From NCBI RefSeq assembly GCF_024723735.1, contig NZ_JANQDU010000002.1:325001-389000 (forward strand): a DNA stretch of 64,000 bases. The letters are read 5' to 3'. Made by a program: the position numbers and the translations under genes. Within the stretch, counting starts at the first letter, position 1. Each line of letters opens with the position of its first letter. This stretch comes from Frigidibacter sp. ROC022. GTDB lineage: Bacteria; Pseudomonadota; Alphaproteobacteria; Rhodobacterales; Rhodobacteraceae. The notes under the pieces are model-generated. The model was given only the letters and a program-made list of their open reading frames with translations, ran no database searches and was not told where the DNA came from. Positions 1 to 11,268 of the stretch are shown in pieces.

Positions 1-437
1 ACCTTCTCCAGCAGCTTGCCCAGCTCGAAGCCGATCCAGGGGATCACCATCGACCAGGCCTCGACACAGCGGAACCGGTAGATCCGTTCCTCCAGCGGCA
101 GGCCGGTCATCAGCTCGGCCAGGTCATAGGTGCCGGGCTTGTCCACCAGGCCGGCGATCTCGACTGACCAGGGATCGGTCTTCAGCGTATGGGCATTGGC
201 CGCGGGGTCGGACTTGCGGGTGCCGAACTCGTAGTAGTTGTTGTAGGTGGTGATCTCTTCCAGCGTGTTCGGGGTCTCGTCGGTGGACAGGGCGCTGGTC
301 TTGTAGTCCAGCTTCGCCCAGGCCGGGCCCGCCGCAACCGCGGCCGCGCCGCCCGCGATCAGCTGACGCCGATTCAGCCAGGCGGCCTTCGGGGTCACGT
401 CCGACCAGTTCATGTCGTTCTTCCAGGGCTGTCTCAT
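1..437 (-). CDS. msrP: Protein-methionine-sulfoxide reductase catalytic subunit MsrP (partial)
   Basis: This is the N-terminal 145 residues of a YedY/MsrP molybdopterin enzyme; the rest lies beyond the window edge. MsrP reduces oxidised methionines in periplasmic proteins, with electrons from the heme membrane protein MsrQ, whose gene would be expected downstream, outside the window. A twin-arginine type signal (NRRQLIAGG, about residues 22-30) is followed by an alanine-rich stretch ending AWA. After it come TYNNYYEFG and YRFRCVEAW, the latter carrying the cysteine that ligands molybdenum in the sulfite-oxidase fold. The ATG at 437 has GGAGA about 8 bases upstream. I infer periplasmic protein repair; the family assignment is firm although the C-terminal half is not visible. 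Confidence 0.88.
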   Translation of the reverse strand, partial: MRQPWKNDMNWSDVTPKAAWLNRRQLIAGGAAAVAAGPAWAKLDYKTSALSTDETPNTLEEITTYNNYYEFGTRKSDPAANAHTLKTDPWSVEIAGLVDKPGTYDLAELMTGLPLEERIYRFRCVEAWSMVIPWIGFELGKLLEK

Positions 438-508
438 GCGCGCTTCTCCATTTCCCTGCTGTTCGTCGGTCCTGTCCGAATCGTTACACAAAACCGGGAC
501 TTCGCCGG

Positions 509-2005
509 TCACGTTGTCGTGGAAGCGCTGTAACGTTTGACGATCTGGGTCATCGGCAGGGACAGCCCGTTGTCCTGCACGATCCGCACGTGGCGGCGGC
601 TCATCTGCCGCGGTTCCGCGACACCGACCGAATGGGCGATGGTCTCGACATCATGGATGATGCCCTTCGCATAGGCTGCGACCCTGGCCCATTTCTCTTC
701 CGGAACCAGACCCTTCTGGAATCGCGGGTCATGCGTGGTGATGCCGGTCGGGCAGGTGTTCTTGTTGCACTTGAGACTCTGGATGCAGCCGAGCGCGAAC
801 ATGAATCCGCGCGCCGAGGTGATGAAATCGGCACCGGCGCAGATCGCCCAGCCGACATCCGAGGGATTCACCAGCTTGCCGCTGGCGATGATCGGAATCC
901 GGTCCTTCAGCCCGGCCTCGTCGCGCAGATCGACGACGATCGGCAGCGATTCGCGGATCGAGACCCCGACCAGATCCATCAACGGCATCGGCGAGGCGCC
1001 GGTGCCGCCCTCGCCGCCGTCCAGGGTGATGAAGTCGGGCGCACATTCGGCGCCGCGCTTGCGGATCAGCGTGAACAGCTCCTCGAAGGGTTCCGGCGCC
1101 CCGAACACCGTCTTGATCCCCACCGGCTTGCCCGTCACCTCGCGGACATGACAGATCAGGTCCAGCAGGTCGCCGAAGTCATCGACCTCGACATGCCGGT
1201 TCGGAGAGATCGAATCCTCGCCCACCGGAATCCCCCGGATCGCGGCGATTTCGGGCGTCACCTTGGCGCCGGGCAGGATGCCGCCCTTGCCGGGCTTGGC
1301 GCCCTGGGCCAGCTTGATCTCGAACATCTTCACCTGCGGCAGCGCCGCGATGTCCTTTAGCCGGGAATCGTCCAGCCTGCCGTGCTCGTCGCGGACACCG
1401 TATTTGGCGGTGCCGATCTGCATGACGATGTCGGCCCCGCCCGACAGGTGATAGGGCGACAGTCCGCCCTCGCCGGTGTTCATCCAGATCCCCGCCGCCT
1501 TGGCGCCGCGGCTGAGCGCCGTGACGGCCGGCGAGGACAGGGCGCCGAAGCTCATCCCCGAGATGTTGAAGAAGCTCGGCGCCGCATAGGGATGGCGCGC
1601 ACCGGCGCCGATCACCATGGGCTGCGTCGCGCTGCCTTCCAGCGGCGGAAAGGCGGCATTGGTGAAGATCGCGGTGCCCGGCTCGGACAGCGAGCGGGTC
1701 GAGCCGAAGGCGATGGTGTTGTCATGCCCGTCGCTGGCCCGGTTCACCCAGTCGCGCTGCGCCCGGTTGAAGGGCATCTCCTCGCGGTCCATGGCAAAGA
1801 AATACTGCCGGAAGAACTCGCCAAGCTTGGTGAACAGCAGGCGGAACCGGCCGATCACCGGATAATTGCGGCGGATCGCGTCGCCGGTCTGGGTCCGGTC
1901 GATGACGAAGAGCACCAGCCCGGCCAGCACCGCCATGCCGATCAGGAAGATGAAACCGAGCGCCAGATATCGCATCGCCCCCATTGCCGCATCCATGAAG
2001 CCCAT
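509..2005 (-). CDS. FMN-binding glutamate synthase family protein
   Basis: The 498-residue protein has one N-terminal membrane segment (about residues 10-32, LALGFIFLIGMAVLAGLVLF) and then the large alpha/beta-barrel domain of the glutamate synthase alpha subunit. Typical features are NISGMSFGALS, the glycine-rich DGGEGGTGASP, and a C-X5-C-X4-C motif (CIQSLKCNKNTC) matching the 3Fe-4S ligands of glutamate synthase. There is no glutaminase domain, so it is a stand-alone FMN oxidoreductase whose substrate is unknown; members are usually annotated glutamate synthase-like. The ATG at 2005 was preferred to a longer frame because AAGGGGA lies just upstream and the membrane segment then falls near the N terminus. 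It is divergent from the SDR gene at 2137. Confidence 0.85.
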   Translation of the reverse strand: MGFMDAAMGAMRYLALGFIFLIGMAVLAGLVLFVIDRTQTGDAIRRNYPVIGRFRLLFTKLGEFFRQYFFAMDREEMPFNRAQRDWVNRASDGHDNTIAFGSTRSLSEPGTAIFTNAAFPPLEGSATQPMVIGAGARHPYAAPSFFNISGMSFGALSSPAVTALSRGAKAAGIWMNTGEGGLSPYHLSGGADIVMQIGTAKYGVRDEHGRLDDSRLKDIAALPQVKMFEIKLAQGAKPGKGGILPGAKVTPEIAAIRGIPVGEDSISPNRHVEVDDFGDLLDLICHVREVTGKPVGIKTVFGAPEPFEELFTLIRKRGAECAPDFITLDGGEGGTGASPMPLMDLVGVSIRESLPIVVDLRDEAGLKDRIPIIASGKLVNPSDVGWAICAGADFITSARGFMFALGCIQSLKCNKNTCPTGITTHDPRFQKGLVPEEKWARVAAYAKGIIHDVETIAHSVGVAEPRQMSRRHVRIVQDNGLSLPMTQIVKRYSASTTT

Positions 2006-2136
2006 AGCCGTCCCCTTGTGAAATCCTTGCCGCCAGACTGCCCATGGCAGGGCGATGCGGGCAAGCCCCGGGACCGCTCTTCCCTTTCCGCCGCGAAGCC
2101 TCCACCCTCCTGACCCGACAACCGGAGGCATCGACC

Positions 2137-2883
2137 ATGACCAGAACCGCCCTCGTGACCGGCGCCGCGCGCGGCATCGGCCTTGCAACCACCAAGCTCT
2201 TCCTGGCCGAGGGCTGGGACGTGGCGATGATCGACCGCGACGCCGAGGCGCTGGAAGAGGCCGCCCGGGACCTTTCCGGCGCGCGCCCGGTTCTCTGCGA
2301 CATCTCCCGGCCCGAGCAGGTGGCCGCGATGCTGCCGCAGGCGGCGCCCGGGGGGCATCTGCATGCGCTGGTCAACAATGCCGGGGTCGCCGATTTCGGC
2401 CCGATCGCCGAAACCACATTCGAACGATGGCGCACCGTCATGGAAACCAATCTCGACGGCACCTTCCTTGTCAGCCAGGCAGCGCTGCCGGCGTTGAAGG
2501 CCGGCCGGGGCGCGATCGTCAACATCGCCTCGATCTCGGGGCTTCGCGCATCGACCCTGCGGGTCGCCTATGGCACCTCGAAGGCGGCGGTGATCCAGCT
2601 GACCCTGCAACAGGCCGCCGAGCTGGGGGAATTCGGCATCCGGGCCAATGCGGTCTGTCCCGGTCCGGTGCGCACCAAGCTGGCAATGGCGGTGCATTCG
2701 CCCGACATCATCGCCGCCTATCACGATGCGATCCCGCTGAACCGCTACGGCTCGGAAGACGAGATCGCGCAGGCCATCGCCTTCCTCTGCTCGGAGAAGG
2801 CCAGCTACATCACCGGCCAGGTGCTGGCGGCCGACGGCGGGTTCGAGGCCACCGGGATCGGCCTGCCCGCGCTGCGCCGGTAG
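2137..2883 (+). CDS. SDR family oxidoreductase
   Basis: This is a 248-residue classical short-chain dehydrogenase. The cofactor site is TGAARGIG near the N terminus, followed by NNAGVADFG, the catalytic serine in ASISGL and the YGTSK motif (YxxxK). The C-terminal VLAADGGFEATG is typical of 3-oxoacyl-reductase-like members. An Asp/Arg pair after beta-2 (MIDRDAE) suggests NAD preference. CCGGAGG lies about 9 bases before the ATG. It is monocistronic as far as can be seen, divergent from the glutamate synthase-like gene. The substrate cannot be told from sequence. Confidence 0.85.
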   Translation: MTRTALVTGAARGIGLATTKLFLAEGWDVAMIDRDAEALEEAARDLSGARPVLCDISRPEQVAAMLPQAAPGGHLHALVNNAGVADFGPIAETTFERWRTVMETNLDGTFLVSQAALPALKAGRGAIVNIASISGLRASTLRVAYGTSKAAVIQLTLQQAAELGEFGIRANAVCPGPVRTKLAMAVHSPDIIAAYHDAIPLNRYGSEDEIAQAIAFLCSEKASYITGQVLAADGGFEATGIGLPALRR

Positions 2884-3048
2884 TCCCTGCCGGGGCCATG
2901 CCCGTCGCTGGGCAGAATCCCGCCGCGACACGGCAAAGCTTCGCCGGTTTCGGCACCATCCCCCAAAGGTCGGATGACCCGGATCGCATCCGGGCGTAGC
3001 AAGGGAGAACACCCCACAGCGAGTCGCCCCAGGCAGAAGGAGTTCTCG

Positions 3049-3258
3049 ATGCGCTATGTCATCAAGCGCGGCGTCTTGATCGCCATTCTCGGTTTCGGAT
3101 CACTGCTGGCCTTCGTTGCCTGGCGTGATGCCGATCTGAGCAGCGCATTGGTGATCGGTGGCGCCACCCTGGTGGCCGCGCTGGCCGTCAGCTTCTGGAT
3201 CGGGCCGTCGCAGCGCCGCTCGCGCGGGTTCGAGCCACGGCGCCGCCACCGCTGGTAG
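3049..3258 (+). CDS. Small membrane protein, unknown function
   Basis: A 69-residue protein with a strong ribosome binding site (AGAAGGAG) before the ATG at 3049. Two hydrophobic segments are visible, about residues 8-25 (GVLIAILGFGSLLAFVA) and 33-51 (LVIGGATLVAALAVSFWIG), followed by a basic arginine-rich tail ending RRRHRW. I do not recognise a family. It lies between the SDR gene and the clpB terminator region on the plus strand. The good RBS and helical-hairpin hydrophobicity support a real gene; function cannot be assigned. Confidence 0.6.
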   Translation: MRYVIKRGVLIAILGFGSLLAFVAWRDADLSSALVIGGATLVAALAVSFWIGPSQRRSRGFEPRRRHRW

Positions 3259-3345
3259 GGTGAACGACCCAGCGGGCACCCTGCCCTGATCTTCCGATGC
3301 CGGTTCCCCCTCCGGCAGGGTCACGGCCGCACCCTCCAGACGGTT

Positions 3346-3374
3346 GCGGCCCGCCCCGGAAAGGGGCGGGCCGC
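3346..3374. terminator. GC-rich hairpin between converging genes
   Basis: A perfect 12-bp stem (3346-3357 with 3363-3374) closes on a 5-base loop. It lies 12 bases past the clpB stop on the minus strand and downstream of the small membrane gene on the plus strand, so it could end transcription from both sides. Neither strand has a following T-run, so intrinsic termination is inferred from position and stem strength only. Confidence 0.5.
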
Positions 3375-3385
3375 CTGGCATGAGC

Positions 3386-6010
<2,625 letters not shown>

Positions 6011-6080
6011 CTCATACTCCTTTTCAGCGCCCGCCATCGGATGCCCTGAAACAGGCACATCCCTTCGCGGGCCTTGTTCC

Positions 6081-6111
6081 CTATCTGGGGGCGGAACCAG
6101 GCCGTCGCAAG
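6081..6111 (-). promoter_or_regulatory. Candidate RpoH heat-shock promoter of clpB
   Basis: Read on the minus strand, CTTGCGA is followed after 14 bases by CCCCCAGATA. This resembles the RpoH pattern CTTGAA-N13/15-CCCCATnT. It lies about 70 bases upstream of the clpB start. The -35 keeps CTTG and the -10 keeps the C-run and AT, with mismatches elsewhere. ClpB is a standard RpoH target, so position and gene identity support the call; no experiment does. Confidence 0.45.
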
Positions 6112-6302
6112 TCCCATGACAGGGCACAAAATGCCGCAAGGCCAACGAATTTCCGCGCATCGCCCGCGGGCAGGCCGGCCGGGCCATGCACCGGCCCGGT
6201 TCCGTCGCCGCCGCGGTGAAACTGCGCGGCCGGGTCGAACGGGCTTGATTTGTGTTTACCTTTTGTTCACGCTGCCCGGATCACCCAGCGAAAGGCCCGA
6301 CC

Positions 6303-6686
6303 ATGCCCAGCATAGACGCCGTCGCCGTCTCGACCACCGACATGGCCCGTTCGATCGCCTTCTACTCGGCGCTCGGCTTCGACTTCACCGGGGCGGACCC
6401 GTCCCAGGATCATGTCGAGCCGAAACCGGTCCCGGGCTCGGCCCGGCTGATGATCGATTCGGCCAGGCTGCTGGAATCGATCTCGAACGCCCGGCCGCGG
6501 CCCGCCAGCCATTCCGCCTTTTCCCTGCTCTGCGACAGCCCGGGCCAGGTCGATGCCCTTGCCGGCGCCGTGGCGGAAGCCGGCTTCACCGTGACAAAGC
6601 CGCCGTGGGATGCGTTCTGGGGCCAGCGCTACGCCATCGTTCAGGACCCTGACGGCTATCTGGTCGATCTCTTCGCGCCGCTGTAG
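6303..6686 (+). CDS. VOC family (glyoxalase/bleomycin-resistance fold) protein
   Basis: A 127-residue protein with paired beta-alpha-beta-beta-beta modules. The first begins AVAVSTTDMARSIAFYSALG, and the C-terminal half ends with YAIVQDPDGYLVDLFAPL, the usual VOC ending with a metal-ligand glutamate replaced by Asp. Members include glyoxalase I, extradiol dioxygenases and antibiotic-sequestering proteins, so the reaction is not known. The ATG at 6303 was chosen because the fold starts immediately; CGAAAGG is just upstream. It stands alone, divergent from clpB. Confidence 0.8.
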   Translation: MPSIDAVAVSTTDMARSIAFYSALGFDFTGADPSQDHVEPKPVPGSARLMIDSARLLESISNARPRPASHSAFSLLCDSPGQVDALAGAVAEAGFTVTKPPWDAFWGQRYAIVQDPDGYLVDLFAPL

Positions 6687-6748
6687 CGCCGCCTTTGCGG
6701 AGCGGACAGCCGCCGGCGGCACGGACAGCGCCAGTGCCGTTTCGACAG

Positions 6749-6766
6749 ATTATGTCTGTACATAAT
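6749..6766. repeat. AT-rich perfect palindrome (7+4+7)
   Basis: ATTATGT and ACATAAT form a perfect inverted repeat around CTGT. It stands out in strongly GC-rich surroundings and looks like a dimeric-regulator operator. It sits between two convergent gene ends, where no promoter is expected, and has no T-run, so neither operator nor terminator is established. Confidence 0.45.
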
Positions 6767-6812
6767 ATGCCCAACCGGCAGAACCCGCCCCGGTCAGCTG
6801 CGGTTGCAAACC

Positions 6813-7571
6813 CTAGCCCGCCAGCCCTCGCCGGATCAGGTTCAGCCCGACCACCACCAGCACCGCCAGCGTCGCCTGCCGGAACCGGCGCTGATCCAGC
6901 CGGTCCTGCACCGCAAATCCCAAGGCCATGCCGATCGCACCCGGCACCACCAGCGCCATGGAGAGGGGCGCGGTCTCGGCATTCAGCACCCCGGACTTGA
7001 GATGCGCCAGCAACAGCACCACCGCGCCGAGCCCGTAGATCACGCCCTGCACCCGTATCTGTTCGACCTTCGGGGTGTCGATGGCGGTCAGGTAGAGCAC
7101 CGTCGGCGGCCCCCAGACCCCGGACATGCCGCCGACAAAGCCGGCAAAACTGCCGATCAACACTTCGGCCAGCCGCCGGCGCTCCGGCGCGATCCGAAAC
7201 CCCCAGCCGGCAAGCTGCGACAGGGAGAACAAGGTGATCGGCACCCCGAGGATCAGCAGCATCATCCAATTGGGCAGAATCCGCACCAGCTGCGCCGCGC
7301 CGGCAATGAAGACCATCACGATGGCCAGATAGAGCCGGAACCGCAGCACCGAGGCCCAGGCGGCCCGAAAACCTCCGCGCAGCCCCTGCCAGGCGTTCGA
7401 CGTCACCATCGGCACGATCAGCGCGGCCAGGGCCACATCCGGCGGCAGGATCGTCGCGAAACCGGAAATCATGATCATCGGCTGCCCAAAGCCCACGGCG
7501 CCCTTCACGAAGCCGCCGAACATCGTCAAGGCCAGTGTCGCGGCCAGCAGGGTTGGGTCCAGTCCGAACAT
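6813..7571 (-). CDS. TSUP family membrane permease (TauE/SafE-like)
   Basis: A 252-residue integral membrane protein with about eight hydrophobic segments and the repeated glycine-rich GGFVKGAVGFGQP near the N terminus, the hallmark of the TauE/SafE/YfcA family. The second half repeats it as FAGFVGGMSGVWGPP. Family members export sulfite, sulfoacetate or other organic anions; the substrate here is unknown. The start is ambiguous: ATG 7571 has GGAG 12 bases upstream, while an in-frame TTG at 7580 has it only 3 bases away. The gene diverges from mcd but nothing links them functionally. Confidence 0.85.
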   Translation of the reverse strand: MFGLDPTLLAATLALTMFGGFVKGAVGFGQPMIMISGFATILPPDVALAALIVPMVTSNAWQGLRGGFRAAWASVLRFRLYLAIVMVFIAGAAQLVRILPNWMMLLILGVPITLFSLSQLAGWGFRIAPERRRLAEVLIGSFAGFVGGMSGVWGPPTVLYLTAIDTPKVEQIRVQGVIYGLGAVVLLLAHLKSGVLNAETAPLSMALVVPGAIGMALGFAVQDRLDQRRFRQATLAVLVVVGLNLIRRGLAG

Positions 7572-7718
7572 GCAAGGCAATTACTCCAGGCCGGAGAGCA
7601 TTGCATCCCCAATCAGCTGCGTCATATTCGTGCGACAAGGTGCGTCAGGGCGAAATCTTGTTGCGCTGCACCTGCGAAGTGATTATCCCGGCATCGAGCC
7701 GAAAAAAGGAGCAACCCG

Positions 7719-9356
7719 ATGCCGACAGACACCGAAACCAACGGGCTGCTGCCGACCGCCGAACTTCTGGCCGCCACCAGCGCCGCCCTGCCCGCTGTCG
7801 ATGCCGCCCTGGCCTCGGCCACCGCAGCGCTGCGCAGCAGGGTGGCGCCCTCGGGCCGGGTCGAAGCCGCGTTGCTCGAGTCGTTTCAGGACGAGGCGCA
7901 TGGCCTGGCCTGGCTGGCCACCTATGCCGAGGCGCTGCGCCAGCTGTCCGCCTGGGCCGGTCGGCTGGAGGAGCAGGGCAAGTTCGGCGAAGTCGAGGCG
8001 CTGATCCTGCAGATCGGTTTCTCGGAATACCTGGCCCAGATCGCCGGCGGCATCCCGATGAGCCAGGGCGAAATGGCCCGCCCGGCCGCAGGAATGGAAA
8101 TTCCGCGGATCGACGGCAACACCCCGGCCGCCCGCGCCCGGCTGGCGGCGCTGATGCAGGACGCTGCCGCGACGGTGGGGGCCTCGGGTCTCGACGACGA
8201 GCTGGAGATGATCCGCGACCAGTTCCGCCGCTATGCCGACGAGAAGGTCCGGCCGCATGCGCATGACTGGCATCTGAACGACGAGCTGATCCCGCTGGAG
8301 GTGATCTCGGACCTCGCCGGAATGGGTGTCTTCGGCCTGACCATCCCCGAAGAGTTCGGCGGATTCGGCCTGTCGAAAGCCTCGATGGTCGTGGTCTCGG
8401 AGGAGTTGTCGCGCGGTTACATCGGTGTCGGCAGTCTTGGCACCCGTTCGGAAATCGCCGCCGAGCTGATCCTGGTCGGCGGCACCGATGCGCAGAAATC
8501 CGAATGGCTGCCGAAGATCGCCAGCGCCGAGATCCTGCCCACCGCGGTCTTTACCGAGCCCAATACAGGCTCGGACCTGGGCGCGCTGCGGACCCGCGCG
8601 GTGAAGGAGGGCGGAGGCTACCGCATCACCGGCAACAAGACCTGGATCACCCATGCCGCACGGGCCCATGTGATGACCCTGCTGGCCCGCACCGACCCCG
8701 ACAGCACCGACTGGCGCGGCCTGTCGATGTTCCTGGCCGAGAAGACCCCCGGCACCGATGACGATCCGTTCCCGACCCCGGGGATGAGCGGAAGCGAGAT
8801 CGCGGTGCTGGGCTATCGCGGCATGAAGGAATACGAACTGGGTTTCGACGGGTTCGAGGTGAAGGCGGAGAACCTGCTGGGCGGGGTCGAGGGCCAGGGT
8901 TTCAAGCAGCTGATGCAGACCTTCGAAAGCGCCCGGATCCAGACCGCCGCAAGGGCGATCGGCGTGGCGCAGGCGGCGATGGAGGTCGGGTTGCAATATG
9001 CCACCGACCGCAAGCAGTTCGGCAAGCCGCTGATCGCCTTCCCGCGGGTTGCCGGGAAGCTGGCGATGATGGCGGTCGAGATCATGATCGCCCGGCAACT
9101 GACCTATCATTCGGCCTGGCAGAAGGACCACGGCAAGCGCTGCGATCTGGAGGCCGGGATGGCCAAGCTGCTGGGCGCCCGTGTCGCCTGGGCGGCGGCG
9201 GACAATGCGCTGCAGATCCACGGCGGCAACGGGTTCGCGCTGGAGTATCAGATCAGCCGCCTGCTCTGCGATGCGCGAATCCTGAACATCTTCGAAGGTG
9301 CCGCCGAGATTCAGGCGCAGGTCATCGCGCGGCGGCTGCTCGATACCGCGAACTGA
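7719..9356 (+). CDS. mcd: (2S)-methylsuccinyl-CoA dehydrogenase
   Basis: This 545-residue acyl-CoA dehydrogenase has an N-terminal extension of about 150 residues before the usual domain start (DQFRRYADEKVRPHA), the feature that sets Mcd apart from ordinary 380-residue family members. FAD/substrate motifs include FTEPNTGSDLGALRTRA and TGNKTWITHAARA; C-terminal QIHGGNGFALEYQ and ILNIFEGAAEIQAQ follow, the latter holding the glutamate used as base in the family. Mcd oxidises (2S)-methylsuccinyl-CoA to mesaconyl-CoA in the ethylmalonyl-CoA pathway, which replaces the glyoxylate cycle for growth on acetate in Rhodobacter and methylotrophs. AAAAAAGGAG precedes the ATG. Other pathway genes are not in the window. 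An isovaleryl-CoA-type enzyme is less likely given the extension. Confidence 0.82.
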   Translation: MPTDTETNGLLPTAELLAATSAALPAVDAALASATAALRSRVAPSGRVEAALLESFQDEAHGLAWLATYAEALRQLSAWAGRLEEQGKFGEVEALILQIGFSEYLAQIAGGIPMSQGEMARPAAGMEIPRIDGNTPAARARLAALMQDAAATVGASGLDDELEMIRDQFRRYADEKVRPHAHDWHLNDELIPLEVISDLAGMGVFGLTIPEEFGGFGLSKASMVVVSEELSRGYIGVGSLGTRSEIAAELILVGGTDAQKSEWLPKIASAEILPTAVFTEPNTGSDLGALRTRAVKEGGGYRITGNKTWITHAARAHVMTLLARTDPDSTDWRGLSMFLAEKTPGTDDDPFPTPGMSGSEIAVLGYRGMKEYELGFDGFEVKAENLLGGVEGQGFKQLMQTFESARIQTAARAIGVAQAAMEVGLQYATDRKQFGKPLIAFPRVAGKLAMMAVEIMIARQLTYHSAWQKDHGKRCDLEAGMAKLLGARVAWAAADNALQIHGGNGFALEYQISRLLCDARILNIFEGAAEIQAQVIARRLLDTAN

Positions 9357-9482
9357 TCTGCGCCACGGGCATGGCATCCGCCGCCAGGCTGATTTCCTGT
9401 CGGAGAACGGAGGGGGCCGATGCCCGGCCCCCTGCGGCCGACCGGCGTCAGCGGCTTGCTCGCCAGGCGGAGAGCGTCCCGC

Positions 9483-10697
9483 TCAGGCCGGCGCCACCGC
9501 CCGCGCATGACCCAGCCGCGGATGCAGCGTCCCGGCCAGCGCCCAGGCGCCGAACATCCCGAGACCGCAGGAGGCAAAGAGCCCGCCGACCGGCGCCACC
9601 AGCAGCACCAGCGCCGCGACGCCGGGCGTCACGATCCCCGAGACATCGCGGAAGCTGGAATAGACCGCGGCCATCTCGGTCCGCTCGCTCGGCTTCACCG
9701 CCATCAGGAACGGCAGGCCGCCGCAGACATCCAGCGTGATCAGGAAGGTCGATGCGGTGAACAGCAGCAGCACCGCCACCCAGGGCTGGCCCGACAAGGC
9801 GGTGGCGGCGATCATCAGGACCCCGACCGCGGCAAAGGCAAAGCGGATCACCCGGCGGACCGAGTTCCGCTGCACGATCCGCCGGATCAGCGGGGTGCCG
9901 AACAGCATCATGTTCGTGCAGCTCAGCGCCACCCCGGCAACCTTGTCGCCCAGCCCGGATTGCAGGCAGAAGATCGGCAGATAGACCACATAGACCCACC
10001 AGCCGCAGGACCGCGTCACCGCAAAGACCCAGCCGGCGATCAGCCTTGGCTGGGCGAAGAACCGGCGCAGATAGGCCAGCGGATTGACCGCCGGGCCGCG
10101 CGCCCTGGCGATTGCCTTTCCGTTGCCCAGCCGCAGCGCCCAGAACACCATCAGCATCACCGAGGCCGCCAGCCCCGAGGCCAGAAACGGCGCCGGCGCC
10201 CACCAGTTCAGCAGCCAGACCCCGGCCACCGGCCCGATCGCCCAGGGCGCGGCGGCAAAGAACATCTTCAGCGACTCGGCCTGACCCAGATCGTTGCGGG
10301 CCACATAGTCCAGCACATAGGCGTTCAGGCAGACGAAGAGCGTCACCGTGGCCAGGGAATTGAAACCGAGCGCCAGGGCCACCGCCAGCGGCCCGCCGAT
10401 CAGCGCCAGAACCATGCCGATCAGGTAGCTGCAACACCCGAGCGTATACATCCAGCGGCGCGGAATCCGCGATGTCGCCCAGGGCACCATCAGGCCCCAG
10501 ACCAGCGCCACAAGGCCGACGGCCAGATAGACATGGCTGGACCCGTCGGCACTACCCATGGCGCGATAGACGGTCAGCGGCATGACCGAGACCAGCATGC
10601 CCCGCACCGCCGCGTCGAGTCCGGCGAGAAGCGCGAAATGGCGGGCGCCCGGGGTATTCCCGTGCTTGAGCAGAAGTGGCGTGCGGCGGTTGAACAT
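9483..10697 (-). CDS. MFS transporter
   Basis: A 404-residue protein with roughly twelve hydrophobic segments in two halves of six, separated by a basic loop around residues 205-225 (ARARGPAVNPLAYLRRFF). The cytoplasmic loop after the second segment carries the basic pattern SRIPRRWMY, in the place of the family's GxxxDRxGRR. The substrate cannot be inferred. The gene is divergent from the META-domain gene and convergent with mcd; no regulator is adjacent. Confidence 0.83.
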   Translation of the reverse strand: MFNRRTPLLLKHGNTPGARHFALLAGLDAAVRGMLVSVMPLTVYRAMGSADGSSHVYLAVGLVALVWGLMVPWATSRIPRRWMYTLGCCSYLIGMVLALIGGPLAVALALGFNSLATVTLFVCLNAYVLDYVARNDLGQAESLKMFFAAAPWAIGPVAGVWLLNWWAPAPFLASGLAASVMLMVFWALRLGNGKAIARARGPAVNPLAYLRRFFAQPRLIAGWVFAVTRSCGWWVYVVYLPIFCLQSGLGDKVAGVALSCTNMMLFGTPLIRRIVQRNSVRRVIRFAFAAVGVLMIAATALSGQPWVAVLLLFTASTFLITLDVCGGLPFLMAVKPSERTEMAAVYSSFRDVSGIVTPGVAALVLLVAPVGGLFASCGLGMFGAWALAGTLHPRLGHARAVAPA

Positions 10698-10851
10698 CGG
10701 ACTTCCCCGACCGTGACATGGCCCGGGAAGGCCGCCCAGGTCGCCGCACTTTGCGACATGCCATGTCGAATTCGTCCGCCCATGCGTTGCGGCGGCAGGA
10801 TTGCCCGCCTTTCGGCTTGACCCGCCGCCTGCGCAGCCTCAGCCTGCGGCG

Positions 10852-11268
10852 ATGAAACAGCTCCGGACACTCTGCGCCACCGCATTGCTTTGCACCCTTC
10901 CGCTCATCGTCGGACCGGCCCGGGCCGATGACCCGCCGAAGGGCTGGGGCGATCCCGACATCCTGTGGCAGCTGGCCGAGATCAACGGCGAAGCCTATGC
11001 CGGCCAGGCCAGGATGCGTATCTCGACCGAGGACGGCATTTCCGGCAAGGCGCCCTGCAACAGCTTCACCATGCCGCTGGTCGCCAGCTATCCCGACTTC
11101 GAGGCCGGAGTCGCCGCCACCACCCGGATGGCCTGCCCGGACCTGGGTCTAGAAATCCTGTTCTTCGCCACGCTCGACGAGATGATGCGGGTCGAGGTGA
11201 CGGAGGACGCGCTGACCCTCTCGGATGATTCGGGGCAGAGCATGGTCTTTCACCCCGCCGCGGACTGA
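10852..11268 (+). CDS. META domain-containing exported protein
   Basis: A 138-residue protein with a signal peptide ([20 protein letters not shown], cleavage probably after ARA near residue 25). It is followed by a META/HslJ-like domain. [11 protein letters not shown] opens the fold; CNSF and [18 protein letters not shown] are the usual conserved region. HslJ-type proteins are envelope proteins of uncertain role, sometimes linked to heat or novobiocin resistance. The ATG at 10852 places the signal peptide at the start; a longer frame from 10801 has no support. Its 3' end overlaps the recO 3' end by 19 bases on the opposite strand. Confidence 0.75.
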   Translation: MKQLRTLCATALLCTLPLIVGPARADDPPKGWGDPDILWQLAEINGEAYAGQARMRISTEDGISGKAPCNSFTMPLVASYPDFEAGVAATTRMACPDLGLEILFFATLDEMMRVEVTEDALTLSDDSGQSMVFHPAAD

